From Cuneatibacter caecimuris (GTDB lineage: Bacteria > Bacillota > Clostridia > Lachnospirales > Lachnospiraceae), in the NCBI RefSeq assembly GCF_004216775.1, contig NZ_SGXF01000003.1:81132-145131 (forward strand): DNA of 64,000 nucleotides. Reading direction: 5' to 3'. Numbering within the stretch: the first letter of the stretch is position 1; every line of letters begins with the position of its first letter. This document shows, one piece after another, positions 13,039-20,470 of the stretch. The position numbers and the translations under genes were made by a program. The notes under the pieces were generated by a model. That model was not told the origin of the DNA, did no database searches, and was given only the letters and a program-made list of their open reading frames with translations.

Positions 13039-13323
13039 AAATTCCGCGGTACCACCTTTTTTCATAAACAGCTCGCGCTGCCTACCTCGTCGAGTACGTC
13101 CGGTGAATATGCCGGCAATCACGGAGATACTCTAGCACGATAACGGGTGCAGGGCCCGCCGCAGCCTACTGAGGAAAATCCTGTTTGGTGCGGAGCTCAA
13201 AGATGTATTCGCTATGCGTGCCTGTGCGCCTCTCATCGGCCGGCTGCTTTCTGTACAGACAAAACTGCATCGCTACTGGTTCTTGTCACAGCTTTTAGGT
13301 TCCAGCAATGCTGGTATGAAATT
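13004..13323 (-). ncRNA. Tyrosine T-box riboswitch leader of tyrS
   Basis: Untranslated leader that senses uncharged tRNA-Tyr. The T-box core GGTGGTACCGCGG is at 13044-13056 (minus strand). Further upstream are an AGTA loop-E-type motif, GATGAGAGG of the distal stem I loop, and GAATACATC, in which the specifier codon UAC (13205-13207) reads tyrosine. The attenuator terminator lies at 13004-13038. Uncharged tRNA should favour antitermination and tyrS expression. The 5' end is inferred from the promoter position. Confidence 0.93.
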
Positions 13324-13329
13324 GGCTGT

Positions 13330-13358
13330 ATCATAACAGAGCTTTTCCGGTCTGTCAA
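13330..13358 (-). promoter_or_regulatory. tyrS promoter
   Basis: On the minus strand TTGACA (13353-13358), exactly 17 bases, TATGAT (13330-13335). It sits just upstream of the T-box leader. Confidence 0.85.
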
Positions 13359-13402
13359 CCCTTTTCCGCAAAATATTGAAAATAAAATTTGCAGCAAAGC
13401 TC

Positions 13403-13431
13403 TTTACAATTTCGGGGAGAAGGGGTATACT
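13403..13431 (+). promoter_or_regulatory. nrdD promoter
   Basis: TTTACA (13403-13408), 17-base spacer, TATACT (13426-13431). Transcription should start near 13438, just before the first candidate NrdR box. Confidence 0.75.
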
Positions 13432-13442
13432 GTGAAATACGA

Positions 13443-13489
13443 TAACAATATGTTGTTAAATAGTGCGGGGAGAACACTATATCTAGTCA
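13443..13489 (+). promoter_or_regulatory. Tandem candidate NrdR boxes
   Basis: Two 16-bp sites resemble the NrdR-box pattern ACAC-wAtAT-x-twGTGT: TAACAATATGTTGTTA (13443-13458) and ACACTATATCTAGTCA (13474-13489). Their centres are 31 bp apart, about three helical turns, as is usual for NrdR pairs. They lie between the promoter and nrdD, a position suited to repression. Matches counted by eye: 12 and 13 of 16. Confidence 0.65.
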
Positions 13490-13500
13490 GGAGAAGGAAT

Positions 13501-15636
13501 ATGGTATATGTAATTAAGAAAGATGGAACAAAAGAAGAATTTAATGTGGAGAAAATTGTCCGTGCTGTGAATAAGTCGGCTTCCCGTATTCTGTATCATT
13601 TTACAGAAGAAGAAATTTCGTTTATCTGCAAGTTCGCCCAGGATAAGGCGATGTCTCTGGGACAGGAAGTGATCAGCATCCAGGATATGCACAATATTGT
13701 GGAGGGAGCGCTGGAAAAGGTGAACCCGTCGGTGGCCAAGAGCTACCGCGATTACCGGAATTACAAAAAGGACTTCATCCATATGATGGACGAGGTGTAT
13801 ACCAAGAGCCAGTCCATCCGCTATATCGGGGACAAGAGCAATGCCAACACGGACAGCGCTCTGGTTGCGACCAAAAGAAGCCTGATTTTTAATGAGCTGA
13901 ATAAAGAGCTGTACCGCAAATTTTTCATGAACCGGAACGAGCTCCAGGCCTGCAAGGACGGATATATCTATATCCATGACCAGTCTGCCCGGCTGGATAC
14001 CATGAACTGCTGTCTGTTTGACGTGGCTAATGTCCTGAAGGGCGGGTTTGAAATGGGCAATGTCTGGTATAATGAGCCGAAAACCCTGGATACGGCCTTT
14101 GATGTGATGGGGGATATTATTCTGAGCACGGCAGCGCAGCAGTATGGCGGCTTTACAGTGCCGGAAGCAGATAAGATTCTGGAACCCTATGCGGAGAAGA
14201 GCTATGTAAAATATCAGGAGGAATTCAGAAAATTTGCCGACCCTTCCTGGGAGGGCGTGGAGGAGCGCGCGGAACAGTACGCCATGGCAAAGGTGCGCCG
14301 CGATTTCGACCAGGGGTGGCAGGGGATTGAATATAAGCTGAATACTGTGGGGTCTTCCAGGGGGGATTATCCCTTTGTAACCGTGACCCTTGGCCTGGGA
14401 ACAGGACGTTTTGCAAAGATGGCCTCCATATCCCTGCTGAATGTCCATAAGGAAGGGCAGGGCAGGCCGGGAAACAAGAAACCTGTACTGTTTCCGAAAA
14501 TAGTATTTCTTTTTGACAAGAAAATTCACGGCCCGGGCGGAGCGTGTGAAGATGTGTTTGAAGCGGGAATCGCATGTTCCGCCAGAACTATGTATCCTGA
14601 CTGGCTGTCCATGAGCGGGAAGGGGTATATTTCCAGCATGTACCAGCGCTATGGAAAGGTGATCAGCCCCATGGGGTGCCGGGCTTTTTTGAGCCCCTGG
14701 TATGAGAGGGGCGGGATGTATCCTGCGGATGAGAACGATGTGCCGGTATTTACAGGGCGTTTTAATATTGGGGCTGTGAGCCTGCATCTGCCTATGATTC
14801 TGGCCAAATCCAGGGCGGAAAACCGGGATTTCTATGAGGTGTTGGATTATTATCTGGAGATGATCCGCAACCTCCATATCAGGACCTACGATTATCTGGG
14901 AGAGATGCGCGCTTCCACCAATCCTCTGGGTTACTGTGAGGGCGGCTTCTATGGCGGCCATCTGAAGCCTACAGATAAAATCAAACCTATTCTCAGGCCG
15001 ATGACCGCTTCTTTCGGCATCACAGCGCTCAATGAGCTGCAGGAACTGTACAATGGCAAATCCATCGCGGAGGACGGAGCGTTTGCCCTGGATGTGATGG
15101 AGTATATCAATAAAAAAGTGACGGATTATAAAGAAAAAGACGGGATTCTTTATGCGATCTACGGGACGCCCGCGGAATCTCTGTGCGGCCTTCAGGTAGA
15201 GCAGTTCCGGAAGAAATACGGGATTGTGGAAAATGTTTCTGACCGGCCATATGTGAGCAATAGTTTTCACTGCCATGTGACTGAGGAACTGACTCCTATC
15301 CAGAAGCAGGATCTGGAGGGCAGATTCTGGGAGCTGTGCAACGGAGGCAAAATCCAGTATGTCCGCTATCCCATTGATTACAATGTGGATGCCATCAAGA
15401 GTCTGATCTACAGAGCGATGGATCTGGGTTACTATGAAGGGGTGAATCTCTCTTTGGCATATTGCGACGACTGCGGCCATCAGGAGCTGGAAATGGATGT
15501 TTGCCCTGTGTGCGGATCAAGAAACCTGACAAAAATTGACCGGATGAACGGATACCTGTCCTACAGCCGGGTCCATGGGGATACAAGGCTGAATGCCGCA
15601 AAGATGGCGGAAATTGCAGACAGGGTTTCCATGTAG
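13501..15636 (+). CDS. nrdD: Anaerobic ribonucleoside-triphosphate reductase
   Basis: Class III reductase that makes dNTPs from NTPs with a glycyl radical; cytoplasmic and oxygen-sensitive; 711 residues. N-terminal ATP-cone (VIKKDGTKEEFNVEKIVRAV, residues 2-~95), the glycyl-radical barrel, a C-terminal zinc site (CDDCG...CPVCG) and the radical loop RMNGYLSY with G684. I chose ATG 13501 because AGGAGAAGG precedes it and the ATP-cone begins there; an in-frame extension upstream would run into the oppositely transcribed tyrS leader. The activating enzyme NrdG is not encoded next to it, which is unusual. Candidate NrdR boxes precede it. Confidence 0.96.
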   Translation: MVYVIKKDGTKEEFNVEKIVRAVNKSASRILYHFTEEEISFICKFAQDKAMSLGQEVISIQDMHNIVEGALEKVNPSVAKSYRDYRNYKKDFIHMMDEVYTKSQSIRYIGDKSNANTDSALVATKRSLIFNELNKELYRKFFMNRNELQACKDGYIYIHDQSARLDTMNCCLFDVANVLKGGFEMGNVWYNEPKTLDTAFDVMGDIILSTAAQQYGGFTVPEADKILEPYAEKSYVKYQEEFRKFADPSWEGVEERAEQYAMAKVRRDFDQGWQGIEYKLNTVGSSRGDYPFVTVTLGLGTGRFAKMASISLLNVHKEGQGRPGNKKPVLFPKIVFLFDKKIHGPGGACEDVFEAGIACSARTMYPDWLSMSGKGYISSMYQRYGKVISPMGCRAFLSPWYERGGMYPADENDVPVFTGRFNIGAVSLHLPMILAKSRAENRDFYEVLDYYLEMIRNLHIRTYDYLGEMRASTNPLGYCEGGFYGGHLKPTDKIKPILRPMTASFGITALNELQELYNGKSIAEDGAFALDVMEYINKKVTDYKEKDGILYAIYGTPAESLCGLQVEQFRKKYGIVENVSDRPYVSNSFHCHVTEELTPIQKQDLEGRFWELCNGGKIQYVRYPIDYNVDAIKSLIYRAMDLGYYEGVNLSLAYCDDCGHQELEMDVCPVCGSRNLTKIDRMNGYLSYSRVHGDTRLNAAKMAEIADRVSM

Positions 15637-15694
15637 CCGCGGCTGAAGATCCGGCAGGCAAGAGGGCAAAATCCTTAAATATTTCTGAAATCAG

Positions 15695-15722
15695 TTGATT
15701 TTCTGTAAACGTACGATATAAT
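15695..15722 (+). promoter_or_regulatory. Promoter before CmpB-like gene
   Basis: TTGATT (15695-15700), 16-base spacer, TATAAT (15717-15722). Confidence 0.6.
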
Positions 15723-15778
15723 AAGATAAACGCGGCGGTGCTGGGTCAATAGCTTGATTGCAGGCCGCCGTTGTGTAT

Positions 15779-15840
15779 TTGCTCGCACTGCGGCGCAAGG
15801 AAATATGGCCGCGAAAGTCCGGCTCGCCGGACTTTTTCTG
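15779..15840 (+). repeat. Structured intergenic repeat, copy F (3' part)
   Basis: Lacks hairpin 1 but keeps CGCACTGCGGCGCAAGGAAA and a 3' hairpin AAGTCCGGC (15815-15823) / GCCGGACTT (15826-15834) followed by T residues. The 3' hairpin is of the CCGGC type seen in copy C1, not the GAATCCCGC type. An extra CGGCGG/CCGCCG inverted repeat lies just upstream (about 15733-15771). It lies in the leader of the next gene. Confidence 0.75.
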
Positions 15841-15881
15841 CTGGGCAGGGTATGTTGTACAGACAGGAATTGAGGTGGAAA

Positions 15882-16652
15882 ATGGCGGAACAGGTGAATC
15901 CCAGACCCGTCGGTCAGGATGTGGATACAGGGGCGGCGAACAGAATCAGCTGGTATATTCTGGCCTGGGTTTTTGTGATTGGCAGTGTGTTTGGCGTTGT
16001 TTTGGAAACAATCTGGTACTTTATAATTTATCATGGGTTTTATAACAGACAGGGGCTGCTGTACGGCCCTTTCAGCCCCATATATGGGGTGGGGGCGGTG
16101 CTGGTTACGCTCTGCCTGTATAAAGTCAGGGATTCCAATAAGCTGGTCACTTTTTTTGTCAGCGCAGTGCTGGGAGGCGCATTTGAATATTTCTGCTCTT
16201 ATATGCAGGAAGTGGTGTTTGGTACATACTCCTGGAACTATGCCCATCAGAAATACAGTATCGGCGGCAGGACCAGCCTCTGGTTTGCCCTGGGCTGGGG
16301 AGTCCTGGGAACCGTATATATCCGATATGCATATCCCTGGATCTGCCGCACGCTGCGGCGGCTACCGCTGCGCGGAGGAAGGCTGGCGATCCAGATTCTA
16401 ATCTGGATGATGGCTGCTGACGCAGTTTTGTCCATTATGGCTGTAAAACGTCAGAGCGAACGGCGGGACGGAATAGAGCGGACGGACATATTTTCTGTAT
16501 ATTTGGATGAAAAATATCCGGATGACCTTCTGGAAAGCATTTTCACCAAGGTGAAGGTGGTGGAGGAAGAGAAACCGCCAAAGCCTGAGGAGATTGATCA
16601 ATATATGCCTCCCAAACATCCTCCCGCGCCGGAACCGGGAAAGAAACATTAA
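15882..16652 (+). CDS. CmpB-like putative ABC transporter permease / membrane protein
   Basis: 256 residues. Four to five hydrophobic segments follow a short soluble N-terminus: WYILAWVFVIGSVFGVVLET (about 22-42), a second near LLYGPFSPIYGVGAVLVTLC, then VTFFVSAVLGGAFEYFCS, WFALGWGVLGTVYI and IQILIWMMAADAVLSIMAV. The ETIWY...GLLYGPFSPIYG...G..FEY..S..QE..FG..SWNY pattern matches the CmpB-type family (PF06541), common in Clostridia and of uncertain function. The C-terminal ~55 residues are charged and proline-rich. ATG 15882 was chosen for the GAGGTGG site (15872-15878); in-frame starts farther upstream would translate repeat copy F. Confidence 0.82.
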   Translation: MAEQVNPRPVGQDVDTGAANRISWYILAWVFVIGSVFGVVLETIWYFIIYHGFYNRQGLLYGPFSPIYGVGAVLVTLCLYKVRDSNKLVTFFVSAVLGGAFEYFCSYMQEVVFGTYSWNYAHQKYSIGGRTSLWFALGWGVLGTVYIRYAYPWICRTLRRLPLRGGRLAIQILIWMMAADAVLSIMAVKRQSERRDGIERTDIFSVYLDEKYPDDLLESIFTKVKVVEEEKPPKPEEIDQYMPPKHPPAPEPGKKH

Positions 16653-16681
16653 GCCGGAGCCGGTTCCTGTGAATTTTTTGT
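16630..16681 (+). terminator. Weak terminator after CmpB-like gene
   Basis: GGAACCGG (16631-16638) pairs with CCGGTTCC (16660-16667); a T-run follows ~9 bases later. One arm lies in the last codons. Confidence 0.45.
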
Positions 16682-16699
16682 GAAAATAGTGATTGGGAT

Positions 16700-16728
16700 T
16701 TGATATTTGCTGCAAATTATGATAAGAT
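16700..16728 (+). promoter_or_regulatory. Promoter of trigger-factor-like lipoprotein
   Basis: TTGATA (16700-16705), 17-base spacer, TAAGAT (16723-16728). Confidence 0.5.
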
Positions 16729-16787
16729 GACAGGAGCCGCGGCAGAAGGAAGTACAGCGGCATTTATGAAGAAAAGAGAGGTTTATC

Positions 16788-17972
16788 ATGAGAAAAAAGA
16801 TTTTAGCGCTGGCCCTTTGTCTGGCTCTGACGGCAGGCATGGCCGCCTGCGGCAAGGATAATCAGGAGGGACAGGGAGACAGCAGTGCAGCTTCCACGGA
16901 GAGCAATACCCAGGCGGAACAGGGGGAAAGCAGTGCGGCTCCCACAGAGAGCACGATTCCGGTACCCGCAGAAACCGCTCCGGAGAAAGTTGCGCTGGAA
17001 AACGACCAGCTGGCGCTGGCTGAGTATACCGGACTGAAAGTGCTCAGGGTGACGCCGGAGGATATTGAGGCAAATACGCTGACAAACAGAAAGAACAATT
17101 TCCTGGCCTCTCACAGTGAGGAAATTACAAACCGGCCCGCTGAAGAGGGGGATATGGTAGCGGTCGATTTTTCCGGCGCATTAGACGGCGTGAAGTTTGA
17201 CGGCGGAACAGGCAGCACGGATGATCTGGTGCTGGGTTCCGGAAGTATGATCCCCGGATTTGAAGATGGAATTATTGGCATGGAGCTGGGAGAAACCAAG
17301 GATGTGACTGCAAAATTCCCCGACACTTATTCCAATAATCCTGACCTTGCAGGCAAAGAGGCTGTATTCACGATCACCCTGAATAAGATCATTTTTACTC
17401 CATCTGAGCTGACGGATGAGCTGGTAAAGGAATATACGGATTATGATTCTCTGGAGGCCTGGGAGAACGCTGCGAGAGAAGATCTGGCGCATTCCCTGAT
17501 GACTCAGGAGATGTGGGATGCCTATATTAAAACCTGCCAGGTGAAAGAATATCCCGAAGATAAGATTAAGGACTATACAGAGCGCATGACCAGCTTTTAT
17601 GAGCAGCTGGCGCAGGCTAACGGCATGACCATGGATCAGCTTTTAAGCCAGGGCATGGGAATCACAAGGGAAGAGTTCGATGCGACAGTGGACATGTATG
17701 CCAAGAATGACACTGCCAAGCCGATGATAGCCCAGGCGATTGCGGATAAGGAAGGAATTGCGCTTTCTGACGAGGAATATGAGAGCCGTATTTCCTACTT
17801 TATGGAGATTTCCGGCCACTATGACAAAGACGCATTTTTTGAGCAGTACTCAGAAGAATATCTGAGAAGTTATATGCTGCAGCAGAAGGTTCAGGATTTC
17901 ATGCTGGAGAAAGCGGAACTGAATGAGCCGGAAGAAACAGAAGCCGAGACGACTACCCTGGCGGCAAAGTAA
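16788..17972 (+). CDS. Surface trigger-factor-like / FKBP prolyl isomerase lipoprotein
   Basis: 394 residues, predicted lipoprotein: the signal peptide ends in the lipobox GMAAC (Cys ~22), followed by a low-complexity Ser/Glu/Gln/Thr linker to about residue 65. An FKBP-type peptidyl-prolyl isomerase domain lies at about 120-205 (GDMVAVDFSGALDGVKFDGG, GFEDGIIGMELGE). A trigger-factor-type C-terminal chaperone region follows. It lacks the ribosome-binding domain of cytoplasmic trigger factor, so it most likely folds secreted or cell-surface proteins outside the membrane. AGAGAGG precedes ATG 16788. Single-gene unit with its own promoter and terminator. Confidence 0.88.
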   Translation: MRKKILALALCLALTAGMAACGKDNQEGQGDSSAASTESNTQAEQGESSAAPTESTIPVPAETAPEKVALENDQLALAEYTGLKVLRVTPEDIEANTLTNRKNNFLASHSEEITNRPAEEGDMVAVDFSGALDGVKFDGGTGSTDDLVLGSGSMIPGFEDGIIGMELGETKDVTAKFPDTYSNNPDLAGKEAVFTITLNKIIFTPSELTDELVKEYTDYDSLEAWENAAREDLAHSLMTQEMWDAYIKTCQVKEYPEDKIKDYTERMTSFYEQLAQANGMTMDQLLSQGMGITREEFDATVDMYAKNDTAKPMIAQAIADKEGIALSDEEYESRISYFMEISGHYDKDAFFEQYSEEYLRSYMLQQKVQDFMLEKAELNEPEETEAETTTLAAK

Positions 17973-18026
17973 GGCTGATAGAAAATAATATGGCGCATGC
18001 GCCGGAATGATAAAACGGTATGGCCT

Positions 18027-18080
18027 TGACAGGTCTTCTCTTTACTGGACGAACCAGTAAGGAGGGGATCTGTCATTTTT
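18027..18080 (+). terminator. Terminator after lipoprotein gene
   Basis: TGACAG (18027-18032) and TTTACTGG pair with CCAGTAA and CTGTCA (18070-18075), giving a long stem with small bulges, followed by TTTTT. Confidence 0.8.
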
Positions 18081-18113
18081 ATTGTCCCATTTTTCGTTAT
18101 AAGACCCATACTA

Positions 18114-18160
18114 TTGACAAAGGCTTAGTAACGTGTTAATATAACAATAGTTATATAACT
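18114..18160 (+). promoter_or_regulatory. TetR/ABC operon promoter and palindromic operator
   Basis: TTGACA (18114-18119), 17 bases, TAATAT (18137-18142). A perfect 12-bp palindrome AGTTATATAACT (18149-18160) sits at the expected transcription start, where a TetR-type repressor would block initiation. Confidence 0.7.
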
Positions 18161-18183
18161 TTTGATATATATGGAGGTGCGGT

Positions 18184-18753
18184 ATGCCGCCGAAGAAAAA
18201 AATAACAAAGGAAGATATTATTGAGGCTGCGCTGGAAATTGTCCGGGAAAATGGAATGGGAGCGCTGAATGCCAGGGCATTGGCAAAAAAACTGTCCTGT
18301 TCCACCCAGCCGGTTTTCAGCAACTATAGCTCTATGGAAGATCTGCAGGAAGACGTGCTGCAGGCGGCAGACCGGCTGTATCAGAGGTATCTGGAAAAAG
18401 GGATGAAAGATCCTGCATACCCTCCGTATAAGGCCAGCGGTATGGCTTATATCCGGTTTGCAAAAGAGGAAAAAGAACTGTTCCGGCTGCTGTTTATGCG
18501 GGACCGCACCGGAGAAGAGGTCAGGGAAGACCGGGAGAGTATTGCCGGTCTGTTGGAACTGGTGGCATCGAACATGGGAATCAGCCAGGACGCGGCATAC
18601 ATGTTTCACCTGGAAATGTGGATCTATGTGCATGGCATAGCCGTAATGGTGGCCACGTCATACCTGGACTGGGACTGGGAGATGATCAGTGAAATGATGA
18701 CGGACGCTTACCAGGGCATGAGAGAGCGATATCAGAAGAAGGAGAAAAATTAA
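18184..18753 (+). CDS. TetR/AcrR-family regulator
   Basis: 189 residues. The N-terminal helix-turn-helix (about 8-50) reads KEDIIEAALEIVRENGMGAL followed by NARALAKKLSCSTQPVFSNY; the rest is a helical ligand-binding domain with several Met/Trp residues (MFHLEMWIYVHGIAVMVATS). GGAGGTG lies 5 bases before ATG 18184. The stop abuts the start of the ABC ATPase without a gap, so regulator and transporter form one operon. It probably represses the operon through the palindrome at 18149-18160 and responds to the exported compound. Confidence 0.9.
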   Translation: MPPKKKITKEDIIEAALEIVRENGMGALNARALAKKLSCSTQPVFSNYSSMEDLQEDVLQAADRLYQRYLEKGMKDPAYPPYKASGMAYIRFAKEEKELFRLLFMRDRTGEEVREDRESIAGLLELVASNMGISQDAAYMFHLEMWIYVHGIAVMVATSYLDWDWEMISEMMTDAYQGMRERYQKKEKN

Positions 18754-19482
18754 ATGGATGCGATTGAAACCTGCGATCTTACGAAAAAATACAAGGGCCT
18801 GACAGCAGTGGACGGGCTGAATCTGTCAGTCAGGGAGGGGGAAATCTTTTCCCTGTTAGGAGTGAATGGAGCGGGAAAAACCACGACGATCAAAATGTTG
18901 TCCTGTCTGACCCGGCCCACATCGGGAAACGCCTTTCTCTATGGCAAAAGTATTCTTTCAGACAGCCAGGCGGTAAAAAATATGATCGCTGTTTCCCCCC
19001 AGGAAACAGCTGTGGCCCCTAACCTGACAGTAAAAGAAAATCTGGAACTCATGGCCGGAGTCCACAGTTTTTCCAGAGAAAAGGCCGGACAAAAAACAAA
19101 AGAGCTGAGCGCCAGGTTTGATTTAGACCAGATTGCAGGTAAAAAGGCAAAAAAACTTTCCGGAGGGTGGCAGCGCAGGCTGAGCATTGCTATGGCGTTA
19201 ATTTCCCAGCCCCAAATTCTGTATCTGGATGAGCCCACATTGGGGCTGGACGTCCTGGCAAGAAGCGATTTGTGGGAGATGATCCGTTCTCTGAAAGGAG
19301 AAACCACAGTGATTCTGACCACCCATTATATGGAAGAGGCCGAATCCCTTTCAGACCGCGTCGGGGTGATGAAAAACGGCAGGCTTTTATTTACAGGAAC
19401 ACCCGGCGAAATGAAAGCCCGTGCAGGTACGGATAAATTCGAAGAGGCATTTATCAGGCTCGTAAAGGAGGAGAAACAATGA
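18754..19482 (+). CDS. ABC transporter ATP-binding protein (drug/ABC-2 exporter type)
   Basis: 242 residues, ATPase of an ABC-2 exporter. Walker A GVNGAGKTTT (about 34-43), Q-loop near SPQETAVAP, signature LSGGWQRRL, Walker B ILYLDEPTLGLD, H-switch TTHYMEEAE. The signature has Trp-Gln where most have Gln-Gln/Met-Gln. It forms the transporter with the permease encoded 4 bases later (ATGA overlap). Likely drug or toxic-compound export; the substrate is unknown. Confidence 0.93.
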   Translation: MDAIETCDLTKKYKGLTAVDGLNLSVREGEIFSLLGVNGAGKTTTIKMLSCLTRPTSGNAFLYGKSILSDSQAVKNMIAVSPQETAVAPNLTVKENLELMAGVHSFSREKAGQKTKELSARFDLDQIAGKKAKKLSGGWQRRLSIAMALISQPQILYLDEPTLGLDVLARSDLWEMIRSLKGETTVILTTHYMEEAESLSDRVGVMKNGRLLFTGTPGEMKARAGTDKFEEAFIRLVKEEKQ

Positions 19483-20210
19483 GACTGCTGACATTTTATC
19501 AACGAACCGAAAAAGAAATTCTCAGGGACCCTCTGAATGCGGCCTTCGGCATTGGCTTTCCTGTGGCAGTTCTCCTGCTGCTGACCGTCATACAGGCCAA
19601 TATCCCTGTAAGTTTATTCGCGATTGAAAGGCTGTCACCGGGCATAGCAGTATTTGGTTTCTCCTTCATGACTCTATTTTCAGCCACATTGGTTTCAAAA
19701 GACCGCTCCGGGGCGCTGCTTCAGCGTCTGTACGCTACGCCGTTGAAAGCAAAAGACTATATATTGGGATATATATTGCCGATGCTTCCGATCGCGGCCG
19801 CTCAAAGTCTGGTCTGTTTTATGGCGGCTGTGTGCCTGGGGCTGGAAGTTTCGGCTAATATTGTCTGGGCAGTTTTGCTTGGGATGCCTTCCGCCTTTTT
19901 CTTTATTGCGCTGGGACTGCTCTGCGGCAGCATATTTAATGATAAACAGGTAGGCGGAATCTGCGGGGCGCTGCTCACCAATCTGGCTGCCTGGCTTTCC
20001 GGCACTTGGTTTGATCTGGAACTGGTGGGCGGGACGTTTCAGAAAATCGCGGACGCCCTTCCGTTTGTACACGCCGTAGAGCTGGAACGGGCTGTAATAG
20101 CAGGGGATTTCAGCGGCATTTTACCTCACTTGTGGTGGGTGTTGGGGTATGCGGCGGTCACAGGCGCAGCGGCAATTTTTGTATTCACCCATAAAATGAA
20201 ACATAACTGA
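19479..20210 (+). CDS. ABC-2 type transporter permease
   Basis: 243 residues with six predicted membrane segments, starting at FGIGFPVAVLLLLTVIQANI and ending AAVTGAAAIFVFTHKMK. The central conserved ABC-2 segment is present (SKDRSGALLQRLYATPLKAKDYILGYILP). Its ATG overlaps the ATPase stop as ATGA, indicating coupled translation. Partner of the preceding ATPase; regulated by the TetR protein at the head of the operon. Confidence 0.9.
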   Translation: MRLLTFYQRTEKEILRDPLNAAFGIGFPVAVLLLLTVIQANIPVSLFAIERLSPGIAVFGFSFMTLFSATLVSKDRSGALLQRLYATPLKAKDYILGYILPMLPIAAAQSLVCFMAAVCLGLEVSANIVWAVLLGMPSAFFFIALGLLCGSIFNDKQVGGICGALLTNLAAWLSGTWFDLELVGGTFQKIADALPFVHAVELERAVIAGDFSGILPHLWWVLGYAAVTGAAAIFVFTHKMKHN

Positions 20211-20267
20211 AAGTCTAAAAGACATGCTGTATGCAAAAGAGAACTGTATCTATACGTATCATGCGTT

Positions 20268-20301
20268 CAAGCCTGCGTTTCTGCGGGTTTGGACGTTTTT
20301 G
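20268..20301 (+). terminator. Terminator of TetR/ABC operon
   Basis: CAAGCCTGCG (20268-20277) pairs with TGCGGGTTTG (20282-20291), with some G-T pairs and a TTTC loop, followed by GACGTTTTTG. Confidence 0.75.
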
Positions 20302-20389
20302 TTTCAGCGGAAAGGAACGATGCTGCTATAGCATTGTATAAAATGTATAATTTGGGGGCACAAATATTGTGAAGGATTTTGAAACAAAA

Positions 20390-20458
20390 TGATTGACTTT
20401 GATTGAAAATGATTGTATTATAATCTTATAAAATAATATCAATCAAAAACAATCAAAA
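20390..20458 (+). promoter_or_regulatory. fru promoter with multiple repeat operators
   Basis: TTGACT (20393-20398), 17 bases, TATTAT (20416-20421). The promoter is embedded in three copies of a TGATTGa-type motif (20390-20396, 20400-20406, 20410-20415). Two inverted copies, TCAATCAAAA and ACAATCAAAA, lie at 20439-20458 just before the ribosome binding site. DeoR-type fructose repressors bind such repeats; the DeoR gene of this operon is the obvious ligand. Confidence 0.72.
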
Positions 20459-20470
20459 GGAGGTGATTCC

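Noticed and set aside
13147..13500. 118-codon N-terminal extension of NrdD
   Set aside because: It overlaps the tyrS T-box leader and promoter on the other strand and precedes a good ribosome binding site at the ATP-cone start.
13483..15480. 665-codon open frame on the minus strand
   Set aside because: It lies wholly opposite nrdD, has no start signal or family resemblance, and the + strand frame encodes a complete enzyme.
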